A stretch of DNA of 64,000 bases, from positions 29,808 through 93,807 of the forward strand of contig JANXYR010000080.1 in the NCBI GenBank assembly GCA_025355965.1, read 5' to 3'. The notes beneath the pieces are model-generated. The model saw nothing but the letters and a program-made list of their open reading frames with translations. It had not been told where the DNA came from and ran no database searches. Origin of the DNA: Geobacteraceae bacterium. GTDB lineage: Bacteria > Desulfobacterota > Desulfuromonadia > Geobacterales > Pseudopelobacteraceae. Position numbers and translations under genes: made by a program. Position 1 is the first letter of the stretch, and each line of letters opens with the position of its first letter. Positions 45,661 to 56,761 of this stretch are shown here, one piece after another.

Positions 45661-45744
45661 GGGATTGATTTCTGTAGTGACGGCCCCACGTGGCCGCCCT
45701 AAACCGGGCAACCACTACAAACCATACATTTAAGGAGCAACCAT

Positions 45745-46272
45745 ATGAAAACATTCGGAGGCCCAGTCCTCTTTCTTGACCGCAGCGACATCAACACCGA
45801 CGAGATCATCCCGGCCAAATACCTGACCGAGATAACCAAGGAAGACCTCAAACCGTACATCCTGGAAGATCTGAAGCTACCCGGCTTCGATCCGAACGGG
45901 CCTAAGACGAAGAATGCACGGGTGATCGTCTCTCGCGCTAACTTCGGCTGTGGTTCGTCACGCGAACATGCACCCTGGGTATTCGAGGTCAACGGCATTA
46001 CAGCAGTAATAGCCGAATCCTTTGCCCGAATATTTCGCCAGAACATGTTCAACTGCGGCATGGCTGCCATCGAACTTCCCAAGGCAGATCTGGATCTGAT
46101 TTTCTCCCACGCGGGCGAAGAGGACGCTTTCATGAGCATCAACATCGAGGCCGGAACCCTGACAATGAATGGTGGTGGCAAGCAAAAAACATTCCGCTTT
46201 GATATTTCACCATTCGACAAAGCGCTGGTACTGGCTGGTGGCTGGGTGGATTACGCAGATCTGAAATATTAA
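45745..46272 (+). CDS. leuD: 3-isopropylmalate dehydratase small subunit (LeuD)
   Basis: 175 aa. NTDEIIPAKYLTE, FGCGSSREHAPW. Confidence 0.92.
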   Translation: MKTFGGPVLFLDRSDINTDEIIPAKYLTEITKEDLKPYILEDLKLPGFDPNGPKTKNARVIVSRANFGCGSSREHAPWVFEVNGITAVIAESFARIFRQNMFNCGMAAIELPKADLDLIFSHAGEEDAFMSINIEAGTLTMNGGGKQKTFRFDISPFDKALVLAGGWVDYADLKY

Positions 46273-46297
46273 TTCGTTAAATTCTGGATCAGTATAC

Positions 46298-46339
46298 ACA
46301 GAAAGAGGCGGGAAACAATTGTTTCCCGCCTCTTTCTGT
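46298..46339. terminator. Perfect 42-bp palindrome, probable bidirectional terminator between leuD and the convergent MCP gene
   Basis: ACAGAAAGAGGCGGGAAACAA|TTGTTTCCCGCCTCTTTCTGT. Confidence 0.75.
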
Positions 46340-46353
46340 ATAATGAACGTTTT

Positions 46354-47982
46354 TTACAGCTTGAACTGTGCCATAAGTTGACGGAGCGTTTCCCCCATTT
46401 GCGACAGGCTTGACGAAGCCGCCGCTGTATCTTGAGCACCTTTTGAGGTCCCTTCGATAATTTCTGATATACGGTGGATATTGTTGGTGATCTCGCTGGT
46501 GGTAGCTGTCTGTTCTTCTGCTGCAGTAGCAATCTGGCTGACCTGCATCGTAACAGCGTTCACCTGCTCCATAATCTCCTGCAGGGCTGTTTCCAGCTGG
46601 GTCGCCTCAGCAGCCCCCTTTTCTGTCCCTTTGACACCCTCTTCCATCGAGACAATCGCCTGTCTGGTCTCACCCTGAATCGCCTTGATCATCTCACTGA
46701 TCTCTTTGGTTGCTTTTGTTGTTCTCGTAGCGAGATTACGTACCTCGTCAGCAACAACAGCAAAACCCCGGCCCTGTTCACCGGCCCTGGCCGCCTCGAT
46801 AGCAGCGTTAAGGGCCAACAGATTGGTCTGGTCAGCAATATCCTCGATAGTGGCTACAATGGCACCGATCTGGTCAGATCGTTCACCGAGAGATGACATA
46901 GCACGGGCATTCACTTTGGTACGTTCTCCACGGTCACGAATTCCAGTAACTGTGTGTTTGACAACGTCAAAACCTTTTTGGGTCGTATCAGCAGCCTGTT
47001 GTGCACTTTGAGCGGCGAGGTGGCAGTTGTTGGCAATATCATTACTTGTTGCTGCCATCTCTTCACTGGCGGTTGCAACCGTGCTTGCCTGATTAGCCAC
47101 CTCTTCGGCACTATTGGCCATCTGGTCGGCAGTACTGTTCAACTCAAAGGTGGCAGATGACAGCGTGGAGGTTGTGCCGATAACATCAGAGATCGTGTGG
47201 GAGATCTTTTCAATAAACTCATTCAGCCAATGAGCCGCCTGGGCAAGTTCATCCTTCCCTTTGACTTCAAGCCGCTTGCTCAGGTCACCGTTACCGGAGG
47301 CAATATCCTTTAAACGTGCAACCATCTCATTGAAGGAACTCTGCATAATCCGCCAGAAAAGAATAAGCAGCATATTAATAACCAGCAAGGCAACCACCAG
47401 TATCGTCATGGTTTGGGTGAAACTGCGGTCAGTAAAATCATTAAGCGCCTTGTGTTCTGCCTTCATATCCTTCTTGAGGGCGGTCTGCATCTCAATGATC
47501 AGCGCCTTAACTTCACGCCACTTTGGAGTCTCTTTCTTGACAAGCATCTCAACTGCCTCAGACTGCTTACCGTCCTTGGCCAGCTTGATAATCTCCTCTT
47601 TGATGGCACCATTCTCCTGCCACATCGGAGGCAGTTTTTCCAACTGTTTGCCATACTCCTTGACTCCAGTGGCTATGACAACCGCCTCCTTCTGCAAGCC
47701 GAGAAACTCCTCAGAGGCTTTTTTATAGTTGGAGAGTGCCTTCTCGTCAGACGGATTCAGAATCACGTTACGGATCGCCTGTTCTGTCTGAATACCCTGG
47801 GTGTGCATTTCACTTACCGTCAAGGAGAGGGCAGAATATTTATCCGTAAAACGGTCGAAACGGTCATTGGTTCCCTTAACACCAAGATAGGAGACGGTGA
47901 TCGCTACCAGCAACAGGGTACTGGCTAAAGCTCCGAAGATCCCGAACTTCCAAAACAGATTGATATTCCTAAAAAACGACAT
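46354..47982 (-). CDS. Methyl-accepting chemotaxis protein (4HB-like sensor, HAMP)
   Basis: 542 aa. Signalling hairpin [40 protein letters not shown]. Confidence 0.96.
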   Translation of the reverse strand: MSFFRNINLFWKFGIFGALASTLLLVAITVSYLGVKGTNDRFDRFTDKYSALSLTVSEMHTQGIQTEQAIRNVILNPSDEKALSNYKKASEEFLGLQKEAVVIATGVKEYGKQLEKLPPMWQENGAIKEEIIKLAKDGKQSEAVEMLVKKETPKWREVKALIIEMQTALKKDMKAEHKALNDFTDRSFTQTMTILVVALLVINMLLILFWRIMQSSFNEMVARLKDIASGNGDLSKRLEVKGKDELAQAAHWLNEFIEKISHTISDVIGTTSTLSSATFELNSTADQMANSAEEVANQASTVATASEEMAATSNDIANNCHLAAQSAQQAADTTQKGFDVVKHTVTGIRDRGERTKVNARAMSSLGERSDQIGAIVATIEDIADQTNLLALNAAIEAARAGEQGRGFAVVADEVRNLATRTTKATKEISEMIKAIQGETRQAIVSMEEGVKGTEKGAAEATQLETALQEIMEQVNAVTMQVSQIATAAEEQTATTSEITNNIHRISEIIEGTSKGAQDTAAASSSLSQMGETLRQLMAQFKL

Positions 47983-48101
47983 AACGACCTCCCCTTTAAC
48001 TTACGTCATTTTCCTTCGTCAAATAGCAATCATGACTCGTATACTTTCTCATTAAGAGTACATTTTTAGCAATGAAAAAACTGCTGACACAGCTGTAGTG
48101 C

Positions 48102-48134
48102 AATAAAAGGCCCCGAAAGTTGGGGCCTTTTATT
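48102..48134 (-). terminator. Intrinsic terminator after the 48134-49177 gene
   Basis: AATAAAAGGCCCC-gaaagtt-GGGGCCTTTTATT. Confidence 0.75.
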
Positions 48135-49177
48135 TAGAACCGTTTGCTCAATCCCAGATGGAAACTGACATCCGGGGCTGTGGCGACCGCAACATCTTCC
48201 GCGACACCAATATCAAGCAGATATTCTCCCGGCAACCTTAGCGCCCCACCAAAAACCAGCAACAGTGGGTTCTTTGACAATTCGTCAAGCGAACTGTCGC
48301 GATACAGTGAAGTATTGCCATTCAGTTGAGCTTTGAATGATATCCATGAAGCCGGCCCCCAGCCAAAACCAAGTGTGCCAAATCCGGCAAATTGGTTATG
48401 CTGATCGCGGAGTACATCACTTCTGGACATAGCAAGGACACCAACGGAGCCGTACACCCCCAGAGATCCCCAGTTGCTATAGTTAGTCCTGCTGCCACAT
48501 AGTTGGATCATTAAATCTGTGCTACCACTGCCGTTCAGACTTGAACTGTCACCGGTTGGAAGTTTGACTGCGCCTTTAAGCGCCAGCCTATCCTGATGTC
48601 CAGTATCGAAAACATCATACAGGCTATATCCTCCCATCAAACTGACATCACCTATTCCTGAAACGGCTTGATCCATACGTAGTTTTTGCATACCGTCCTT
48701 GCGATAGCTGTAGTTGATGCGACCTTTGGGTGCACTGTCCCTGCCTCCTTGCGGCAGTCCAAAGGTGTTGTGCCAGTTGATGACAAAGGTGTCTAGGAAA
48801 CCTCCTCCTTGAGAAAGGTATGGGATTTCTATACCGATCTCCCAGCGCGGAACTACGCCGTAACGCACCGCCAAGGCCAGTCGGTAAGTTTCACCATCGA
48901 GTGTTATCTGTTCGTGTGTAGTGTTATTGACCGTATAGTTGCTGGAAAGGTCCTGGTTCAGACTTACAAGAATCTTACCGGGTGGAACGATGTCAGCACC
49001 GGTGTCATGTGGGAGACCATAGATCTGCACCAGAGGGCTTTGATTAAAGGTTCTAAAAGGGATAATCTCGGACTCTGCTGCAAGAACAGCGAGAGGAGAC
49101 AACAGTATATAAAACGGCAACATCAGGGAAATTGTCATCATAGACAGGCTCTTCATATGGCTCCGGAATTGTTTCAA
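48134..49177 (-). CDS. DUF3187-like outer-membrane/secreted protein
   Basis: 347 aa. Signal peptide, PRWEIGIEIPYLSQGGGFLDTFVINWHNTFGLPQGGRD, C-terminal aromatic residue. Confidence 0.65.
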   Translation of the reverse strand: MKQFRSHMKSLSMMTISLMLPFYILLSPLAVLAAESEIIPFRTFNQSPLVQIYGLPHDTGADIVPPGKILVSLNQDLSSNYTVNNTTHEQITLDGETYRLALAVRYGVVPRWEIGIEIPYLSQGGGFLDTFVINWHNTFGLPQGGRDSAPKGRINYSYRKDGMQKLRMDQAVSGIGDVSLMGGYSLYDVFDTGHQDRLALKGAVKLPTGDSSSLNGSGSTDLMIQLCGSRTNYSNWGSLGVYGSVGVLAMSRSDVLRDQHNQFAGFGTLGFGWGPASWISFKAQLNGNTSLYRDSSLDELSKNPLLLVFGGALRLPGEYLLDIGVAEDVAVATAPDVSFHLGLSKRF

Positions 49178-49284
49178 ATGTTTCGGTATTCTGTATACCT
49201 GAATAACATGTCACAACCCTTGATTTTTTTCTGCGTCAGTGAGATAGTACCAAGACTACTAACACACACTGCGGAGGGGGCACA

Positions 49285-49473
49285 ATGTTTGGTTTTGGCA
49301 TGCCGGAATTGATAGTTGTACTGGTCATAGTTCTGGTCGTTTTTGGAGCTGGAAAACTTCCGGAAATTGGCGGGGCATTTGGCAAAAGTATCCGTAACTT
49401 CAAGAAGGCGTCGGAGGGCAAGGACGAGATCGAAATCAAGCCTAAGAGTGAGGATAGTGACAAGAAAGTCTGA
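49285..49473 (+). CDS. Sec-independent translocase TatA/E-like protein
   Basis: 62 aa. [42 protein letters not shown]. Confidence 0.93.
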   Translation: MFGFGMPELIVVLVIVLVVFGAGKLPEIGGAFGKSIRNFKKASEGKDEIEIKPKSEDSDKKV

Positions 49474-49496
49474 TCAGACCACAGTTCTTGATAAAC

Positions 49497-49540
49497 AAAA
49501 ACGGGGAGAGAGACAACAGTCTCACTCCCCGTTTTTATTA
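49497..49540 (+). terminator. Intrinsic terminator after tatA-like gene
   Basis: AAAACGGGGAGagagacaacagtctCACTCCCCGTTTTTA. Confidence 0.7.
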
Positions 49541-49557
49541 CATCATGATCACGCACT

Positions 49558-50862
49558 TCAAGAATTAAGATACTCCCCGATTTTCTCCGCCAAGGTGCTA
49601 TAGATCCTGCGGCACTCGTTTTCATCCTTCTCCAGCAGCGTCACACGGAAACCCTGCAGCGGCGTAGAAAAGGAAGAAAGCGGCACTGTGCAAATACCGG
49701 TTGTTGCCAGTATCTGATAGACAAAACGTTTATCTGGTGAAACTCCAGGCTGATTGATCAGCCCCTCCACAAGCTCTTTAACCTCATGGTTAGCAATTGG
49801 AATCGACTGACGGTTGTTCAGCAAACCATCCTTGAATGCCACAGCCATGTAGAATGCACCATTGGTTCGATTCACCTGTAGAGAAGGAACCTTGCTGAGA
49901 CAATCATAAGTGATATTGCTCATACGCTCATAACTGGCGATGCGCTGCGCCAGATAGGCCGAATATTCCGGATGACGGACGATTTCAGGGATAACCATCT
50001 GCGGCAGAGTGGTAGAACAAACCTCATTCATCTTACCGGTAAGGATCAGGTTGATATATTTTTGAAAGCGCTCGTCTTTCTGGCCGTTATACACTTCAAT
50101 CCAGCCGCAGCGTGACCCTGGCCAAGGGAACTCCTTGGAAATACCTTTCAATGAAATTGCCGGGACATCCCCGATCACATCACTGATAGGCACCGTACTT
50201 TCACCGTTATACACGATGTTTATGTAAACCTCATCAGCGATGATAAACAGGTCGTTTTCACGGGCTACAGCAACAATCTCTTGCAGCAACTCTTTAGTGT
50301 AGACCATGCCGGTCGGGTTATCAGGATTGATCAGCATGATTGCACAGACGTTCGGATTGTAGCGGACATGGTTGCGCAGGTCCTCAATATCCGGGTACCA
50401 GTTATTTTCAGGCTTGAGACAATATAGTGATGGAGCCGAGTGGGCATGCCCGATTTCACCCAGAGTGTGAGTGGTGTATGATGGCGAAGGCATAAGCACC
50501 CGCGCCTCCGGACGCAGGCAACCGTAAATTTTGGCGATTGCGTCCCCAAGTCCATTAAAGAAAATGATATCATCAGGGGTGATCTGGGCGCCGCCGCGAC
50601 TGTTGGTTGTGTCACAGATAAATTCGCGGGTTTCAAGCACACCGCGGGTATGGCAATATCCCCAGGTACGGTTATCCATTGCGGCCTTGGCCACAATTTC
50701 CTTCATCCACTTAGGAATATTCTCACCCTTGACAATCGGGTCGCCGATGTTTTCCCAGTTGATCTTAACGCCATGCTTCTGGAGTTTTTCAGCCACATTG
50801 ACAATATTTCTGATTTCATAAGTCAACTCGCCAGTTCCTGGCGGCACCAGTTCGATTCTCAT
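49558..50862 (-). CDS. PLP-dependent aminotransferase (class I/II; resembles alanine transaminase AlaA)
   Basis: 434 aa. MLINPDNPTGMVYTKELLQEIV, SLKGISKEFPWPGSRCGW, and an N-terminal YEIRNIVNVAEKLQKHGVKINWENIGDP similar to the AlaA N-terminus. Confidence 0.85.
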   Translation of the reverse strand: MRIELVPPGTGELTYEIRNIVNVAEKLQKHGVKINWENIGDPIVKGENIPKWMKEIVAKAAMDNRTWGYCHTRGVLETREFICDTTNSRGGAQITPDDIIFFNGLGDAIAKIYGCLRPEARVLMPSPSYTTHTLGEIGHAHSAPSLYCLKPENNWYPDIEDLRNHVRYNPNVCAIMLINPDNPTGMVYTKELLQEIVAVARENDLFIIADEVYINIVYNGESTVPISDVIGDVPAISLKGISKEFPWPGSRCGWIEVYNGQKDERFQKYINLILTGKMNEVCSTTLPQMVIPEIVRHPEYSAYLAQRIASYERMSNITYDCLSKVPSLQVNRTNGAFYMAVAFKDGLLNNRQSIPIANHEVKELVEGLINQPGVSPDKRFVYQILATTGICTVPLSSFSTPLQGFRVTLLEKDENECRRIYSTLAEKIGEYLNS

Positions 50863-50919
50863 TCGTGCTCCCCCTCTATATGGTTATATACGCATCTATT
50901 CCCTGTCATACTTTGCAAA

Positions 50920-50953
50920 TAAAAAAAAGCCGCGGACTCCTGCCCACGGCTTG
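50920..50953 (-). terminator. Intrinsic terminator/attenuator in the leader of the aminotransferase gene
   Basis: Minus strand AGCCGTGG-gcaggagt-CCGCGGCT-TTTTTTT. Single T.G wobble in the stem. Confidence 0.75.
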
Positions 50954-50980
50954 CGATTATCTTTTAAAGCGGAACGACAA

Positions 50981-51064
50981 TCAGCGGGCAACAGGCAAAA
51001 GTGCGGCACCACACGCCGCTGCGATAATAGCTCGTTCTGCTTTTGCCGTAATCATGATCATCAT
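50981..51064 (-). CDS. Candidate Ala-rich leader peptide MMIMITAKAERAIIAAACGAALLPVAR
   Basis: 27-codon ORF ending just before the terminator, 9 Ala codons. Embedded in GGCAAAAG...CTTTTGCC and GCGGC...GCCGC stems. Confidence 0.4.
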   Translation of the reverse strand: MMIMITAKAERAIIAAACGAALLPVAR

Positions 51065-51127
51065 GGGTGTGTCAATATCATACCACGACAGTGACGTCAA
51101 TGGTTTTTACAGCACCGCAAATGCATG

Positions 51128-51793
51128 TCAGGGATTGATCCCAACCAGCAACCTGCCATCCTCGTCACGCCAACGCAACCACCCGATCAGCGACTGATCG
51201 GTCAGCACCATACTCCAGTCATTCTCAAGCGTCAAAACCTTAAATACCTGCTTTGGTGAAAGCGTAGCGAGCAGTTTCCCGCCGGGATACTGTCGCAGCT
51301 TGTAATACTGCAACGGCAGGCCGGGAAGAATGTAGCCGGTCTGCCGTTTAAGAAGCTGTTCCCACGACTGAAAGCACCCCTTATTCTCTGGGTTAACCCA
51401 AGCTTCCCGACCGGCTTCGTCATAAGCAACCCGCAACCAATCGCCTTTGCGAGCAAAAACTATCAGCGGTAAAGTCCCCTCCTGGAGACCAAAGATCCAC
51501 TCATTGCCTGACAATCTGGAATCATTCAGCATTCCAACCCGCGAAAGGCCAGGCTCTTCGTAAAGCTGTAACTGCAGATCCTGGGTCAGAGTCTTGCCTG
51601 ACTGAGTAAAAATCAAGAGCCCAGCCCCTGTGTATGGACGCATTCGCGGAGGAGTCGCAGCAAATCCAACTGAACCGATAGTATTCAAGGCAAATAAAAT
51701 CAGAAAAAATACAAGAGCCCGGCCTAACACTTGAATTAAACTAACTTCGCAGGCGCAGGAAAAATGTCTGAGCCTGCCGGTTTCAATCTTCAC
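51128..51793 (-). CDS. Secreted SH3-like domain protein
   Basis: 221 aa. Signal peptide/TM then an SH3-like segment (GDWLRVAYDEAGREAWVNPEN). Confidence 0.6.
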   Translation of the reverse strand: MKIETGRLRHFSCACEVSLIQVLGRALVFFLILFALNTIGSVGFAATPPRMRPYTGAGLLIFTQSGKTLTQDLQLQLYEEPGLSRVGMLNDSRLSGNEWIFGLQEGTLPLIVFARKGDWLRVAYDEAGREAWVNPENKGCFQSWEQLLKRQTGYILPGLPLQYYKLRQYPGGKLLATLSPKQVFKVLTLENDWSMVLTDQSLIGWLRWRDEDGRLLVGINP

Positions 51794-52147
51794 CTACCGA
51801 TCCACCAGAGCGATCATATTACCGTCAAAATCCTGCACTACCGCCATCTTGCCCCACGGACTGGACTCAAGCGGCTCCACAAAATGAACTCCGCCATTTT
51901 TGAGGGTTTCGCACACTCCGACAATATTTTCCACCTTAAGGGTGATGCCAGTATGTCTTCCAACAAGAGTACGAGAATCTTCATGCAAAGCGAGTGAAAC
52001 ACCCATAGACGTAGATGCTCCGGGGAAAAACTCAATCAGCATCTCGCTCTGGCCGGCAACCGGCAACCCGAGAAGGTCAACATAGAAGGATCTTGCCTTA
52101 GCCAGGTCGGTGACAAATACTACGATATTTTTAAGTGCAATCGACAC
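51794..52147 (-). CDS. VOC/glyoxalase family protein
   Basis: 117 aa. FVTDLAKARSFYVDLLGLPV ... VVQDFDGNMIALVD. Confidence 0.9.
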   Translation of the reverse strand: MSIALKNIVVFVTDLAKARSFYVDLLGLPVAGQSEMLIEFFPGASTSMGVSLALHEDSRTLVGRHTGITLKVENIVGVCETLKNGGVHFVEPLESSPWGKMAVVQDFDGNMIALVDR

Positions 52148-52162
52148 AAGTAGCCTCTTGAA

Positions 52163-53185
52163 TTATTTTTGCGACAACCGGTGTACACACTCAACCATGA
52201 ATTTGGCATTTTCAGGTGGAACCGTTGGCAGGATGCCGTGTCCCAGGTTAAAGATGTGCCCAGGACGACCAGCGTTCTCATCAAGTACCCGCTTGACTTC
52301 GCGCTCTATAATTTCCCGTGTTGCGTACAGCACGGTAGGGTCGAGATTGCCCTGAACCGCCATCTGTGGGCCGAGCAGATCCCTGGCTGCCCCCAGACTT
52401 ACGTGCCAGTCCAGCCCCATAACATCGCCGCCAGCTTTTTGGACACTATCCAGCATGGATCCGGACCCCTTTACAAAATGGATAACCGGCGTTTCCATAC
52501 GGTTCAGCCCATTGATCAGCCTGGCGGTATACGGCAACACATAGCGTTCATAATCTGCAGGAGACAGGATCCCACCCCACGTATCAAATATCTGAATACA
52601 CTGCGCGCCAGCTGTAATCTGGGCGTTCAGATATTCTATGCTCATGGTGGTGATTTTCTCCATCAATGCAGCGTAGACATCAGGCGCAGCATACATCATC
52701 CGCTTGATCTGGGCAAAATCCTTGGAACCTTTGCCCTCAACCATATAACAGGCCAACGTAAACGGCGCTCCACCAAATCCGATCAGCGGCACTTTCCCGG
52801 CAAGCTCACGACGCAGTATTTTAATAGTTTCAAGCACGTATGGGACATCCTGTTCCATCTGCGGGATGCGCAATTTCTCCACATCTGCCATACTGCGGAT
52901 CGGGCTTTCAAACACCGGCCCCGGAACAAAATCAAGCTTCATCCCCATCGGTTCAACCGGCGTCAGGATATCAGAAAACATGATCGCAGCATCTACGCCG
53001 AGAATATCAACCGGCTGAATAGTGACTTCAGCAGCCAGTTCCGGTGTTTTACACAGTTCAAGAAAAGTGCATTTGGAACGAACCGCCATGTATTCCGGCA
53101 GATAGCGACCGGCCTGACGCATAAGCCACACTGGAGTGCGATCTACAGGTTTACCCCAACAGGCATCTAGAAATCTCATATTCAT
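52163..53185 (-). CDS. hemE: Uroporphyrinogen decarboxylase
   Basis: 340 aa. PVWLMRQAGRYLPEY, FNLGHGILPTVPPENA. Confidence 0.97.
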   Translation of the reverse strand: MNMRFLDACWGKPVDRTPVWLMRQAGRYLPEYMAVRSKCTFLELCKTPELAAEVTIQPVDILGVDAAIMFSDILTPVEPMGMKLDFVPGPVFESPIRSMADVEKLRIPQMEQDVPYVLETIKILRRELAGKVPLIGFGGAPFTLACYMVEGKGSKDFAQIKRMMYAAPDVYAALMEKITTMSIEYLNAQITAGAQCIQIFDTWGGILSPADYERYVLPYTARLINGLNRMETPVIHFVKGSGSMLDSVQKAGGDVMGLDWHVSLGAARDLLGPQMAVQGNLDPTVLYATREIIEREVKRVLDENAGRPGHIFNLGHGILPTVPPENAKFMVECVHRLSQK

Positions 53186-53337
53186 TGCATTTGCTCCTTA
53201 ACAGCCCACAAAGGCTTGGGAATTGGCTCAACAAGGGATGTATTCTAATTTCAAACAACGGGAGAAGTCAAATTATTTGAGTACCGCTATTGCTGGCGTC
53301 AGGCAAAGCAGTTCTTCTAACGACAGCCATACCGCTT

Positions 53338-53541
53338 TCATGCAGATTCGACCGTGAACTTTCTTTTTCCGTACACGACCCGGTCCCCTGGATACAACTT
53401 GCGACCACGCCGGAACTCAACTTCACCATTTACCGAAATGTACCCCTCTGCGATCATGGCCTTTGCCTCACCACCGGAAGAAACCGCATTTTCCGCTTTT
53501 AGAAGACAGTCCAGCTTTATGTAAGGTGTTGTTATTTGCAT
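53338..53541 (-). CDS. S4-domain RNA-binding protein (YbcJ-like)
   Basis: 67 aa. IKLDCLLKAENAVSSGGEAKAMIAEGYISVNGEVEFRRGRKLYPGDRVVY. Confidence 0.88.
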   Translation of the reverse strand: MQITTPYIKLDCLLKAENAVSSGGEAKAMIAEGYISVNGEVEFRRGRKLYPGDRVVYGKRKFTVESA

Positions 53542-53666
53542 AGCCTAACCATTCTCCCCCTGCTTGACAGTATCGAGTGATTTCATTTTACCTGCAAGCT
53601 AATCACATGTTCCCACAATAAAAAAGGCGGTTAGCATATAAGAGCCAACCGCCGGTATCTAATTAA

Positions 53667-53754
53667 TGGCGGAGAAGGTGAGATTCGAACTCACGGAAGT
53701 GTTACCTTCGGCGGTTTTCAAGACCGCTGCCTTAAACCACTCGGCCACCTCTCC
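53667..53754 (-). tRNA. tRNA-Ser (anticodon UGA), CCA encoded
   Basis: Minus strand GGAGAGGTGGCCGAGTGG...GGTCTTGAAAACC...GGTTCGAATCTCACCTTCTCCGCCA. Long variable arm. Confidence 0.96.
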
Positions 53755-53835
53755 GTTGTCATGCGTTTAACTTTATAGCACACCTGTTTCTGTTTTTCAA
53801 ATGGTAACCATCACCAATAGCACGTTGCAAGGATA

Positions 53836-54324
53836 TTACTGTTGATTAGTATCAAACTTTTTTTCACTTCTTATTGTTTGCAACGAATCTTCAACTGATT
53901 TACTCCAGAGGCCACCCCTTAAAAGAGCAAGCAAATCATTTAAAGACAAGCGTTCGGTCAGGTGTATGATTCTGCTGTTCCTAAAATCCCTGTCTTCAAA
54001 CTTACTCTGTAGTTCCTTAAGTTCTTTGCCATAATAGCACGTAACATTCTTGCCCTTCTTGAACCTCGTACTAAACAGCAGGTATAAATCGAGAAAAAAG
54101 TTGCTGTTATCCTCCAATAAGGGGCTTACCTGGATACGCTCCATATTTTTGCTATTAAGCACCATCCCAAGTTGGCGGGAAAGGTCGCCAACCACATCAT
54201 ATAACTCTTCGATATATACCTGCTGCTTTTCGTAATGACGCTGATACCAGTCAAGCTTATCCTGCTGCCGCTTTATTTTGGCTTCCGCCTCTTTCAGCAA
54301 CAACGCATTCTTTTTGCCAAACAT
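53836..54324 (-). CDS. Uncharacterised coiled-coil protein
   Basis: 162 aa. KEAEAKIKRQQDKLDWYQRHYEKQQVYIEELYDVVGDLSRQ. Confidence 0.65.
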   Translation of the reverse strand: MFGKKNALLLKEAEAKIKRQQDKLDWYQRHYEKQQVYIEELYDVVGDLSRQLGMVLNSKNMERIQVSPLLEDNSNFFLDLYLLFSTRFKKGKNVTCYYGKELKELQSKFEDRDFRNSRIIHLTERLSLNDLLALLRGGLWSKSVEDSLQTIRSEKKFDTNQQ

Positions 54325-54374
54325 TATATACCTCTCACAGCGTCATCTATTTGTACAGCAGAGAATAAAAACTG

Positions 54375-55658
<1,284 letters not shown>

Positions 55659-55693
55659 TTATTTTTCAGTAGTAAGCGTGTATTTATTAGCAC

Positions 55694-56749
55694 TTGCGCC
55701 CTTATACGTCAATGCAAAAGAGCCAGATGAAATCAATCATTACCAACATTCTTATAGCAGTAACACTACTCAGCCAGCCGCTATCCCTGCATGCAGAGGA
55801 GATTGTCATCAATGCAGTGGGTGACATCATGCTGGCCGGAAAATGGGCACCGATACTGAGGCAAAAAGGATATGATCACCCGTTTAATGGCGTCAAAAAT
55901 GAATTGGCCCCGGGTGATATCAATATAGCCAATCTGGAATCGCCGATCGCTGAGGGTGGAGAGGAATATTCTGAAAAAAAATTCCGCTTCCGGGCCGAGC
56001 TACAGGCTGCAAAAGCCATTCGGGATGCCGGCTTCAATCTGGTAACACTCGCCAACAATCATAGTATGGATTTTGGTAGCGAAGCGCTGGCAGAGACACT
56101 ACAGCATCTGAGCGACAATGGTATCGCCTGGATCGGTGCCGGTAAAAACCTGTCAGAGGCGCGTAAAATAGCGCTCTATACAATTAAAGGTAAAAGGATT
56201 GCTTTCCTTGGTTACTCGTTGACCCAGCCGGTCAAGTTTTTTGCCGGGCAGAATCGTCCTGGCACCGCCCCCGGCTACGAGAATATGGTGACTGCCGATA
56301 TAGCAAACGCCCGCAGTCAGGCAGACTACGTCATCGTTTCATTTCACTGGGGAAAGGAGGCGATCAACACGGTACAACCTTACCAGCGCACTGCCGCCCA
56401 CAAAGCCATCGAAGCGGGCGCGGACGTTATCATAGGCCACCACCCCCATATCCTGCAAGGGATCGAGCGCTACAAAAACAGCATCATCTTTTACAGCCTG
56501 GGCAATTTCACCTTTGCCAGCAAAAGCAAGACCGCAGACGTCAGCGCCATTATCCGTCTGAAGTTGAACGATGGTCACCGGGAAGCGGAGATACTGCCGC
56601 TTGATGTTCTGCACCGGCGGGTCGGTTTTCAGCCACAACTAATGACCGGTGATAAGGGTGCTGACGTTATAGAAAAATTGAACACCCTGTCAAAACCCTT
56701 CAAGACTGAGATTCAGAGCAAAGATGGCAAATATCTCCTTACATTCTGA
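55694..56749 (+). CDS. CapA family (PGA synthesis-like) metallophosphatase
   Basis: AVGDIMLAGKW, NLVTLANNHSMDFG, ADVIIGHHPHILQGIE. Confidence 0.9.
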   Translation: MRPYTSMQKSQMKSIITNILIAVTLLSQPLSLHAEEIVINAVGDIMLAGKWAPILRQKGYDHPFNGVKNELAPGDINIANLESPIAEGGEEYSEKKFRFRAELQAAKAIRDAGFNLVTLANNHSMDFGSEALAETLQHLSDNGIAWIGAGKNLSEARKIALYTIKGKRIAFLGYSLTQPVKFFAGQNRPGTAPGYENMVTADIANARSQADYVIVSFHWGKEAINTVQPYQRTAAHKAIEAGADVIIGHHPHILQGIERYKNSIIFYSLGNFTFASKSKTADVSAIIRLKLNDGHREAEILPLDVLHRRVGFQPQLMTGDKGADVIEKLNTLSKPFKTEIQSKDGKYLLTF

Positions 56750-56761
56750 GACCTCACTGAT

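Noticed and set aside
45678-45700. GGCCcCACGTGGCC palindrome between leuC and leuD
   Set aside because: Short GC-rich palindrome within an operon spacer; chance occurrence is likely.
53619-53656. GGCGGTTAGC...AGCCAACCGCC hairpin next to tRNA-Ser
   Set aside because: Consistent with a normal tRNA transcript terminator.
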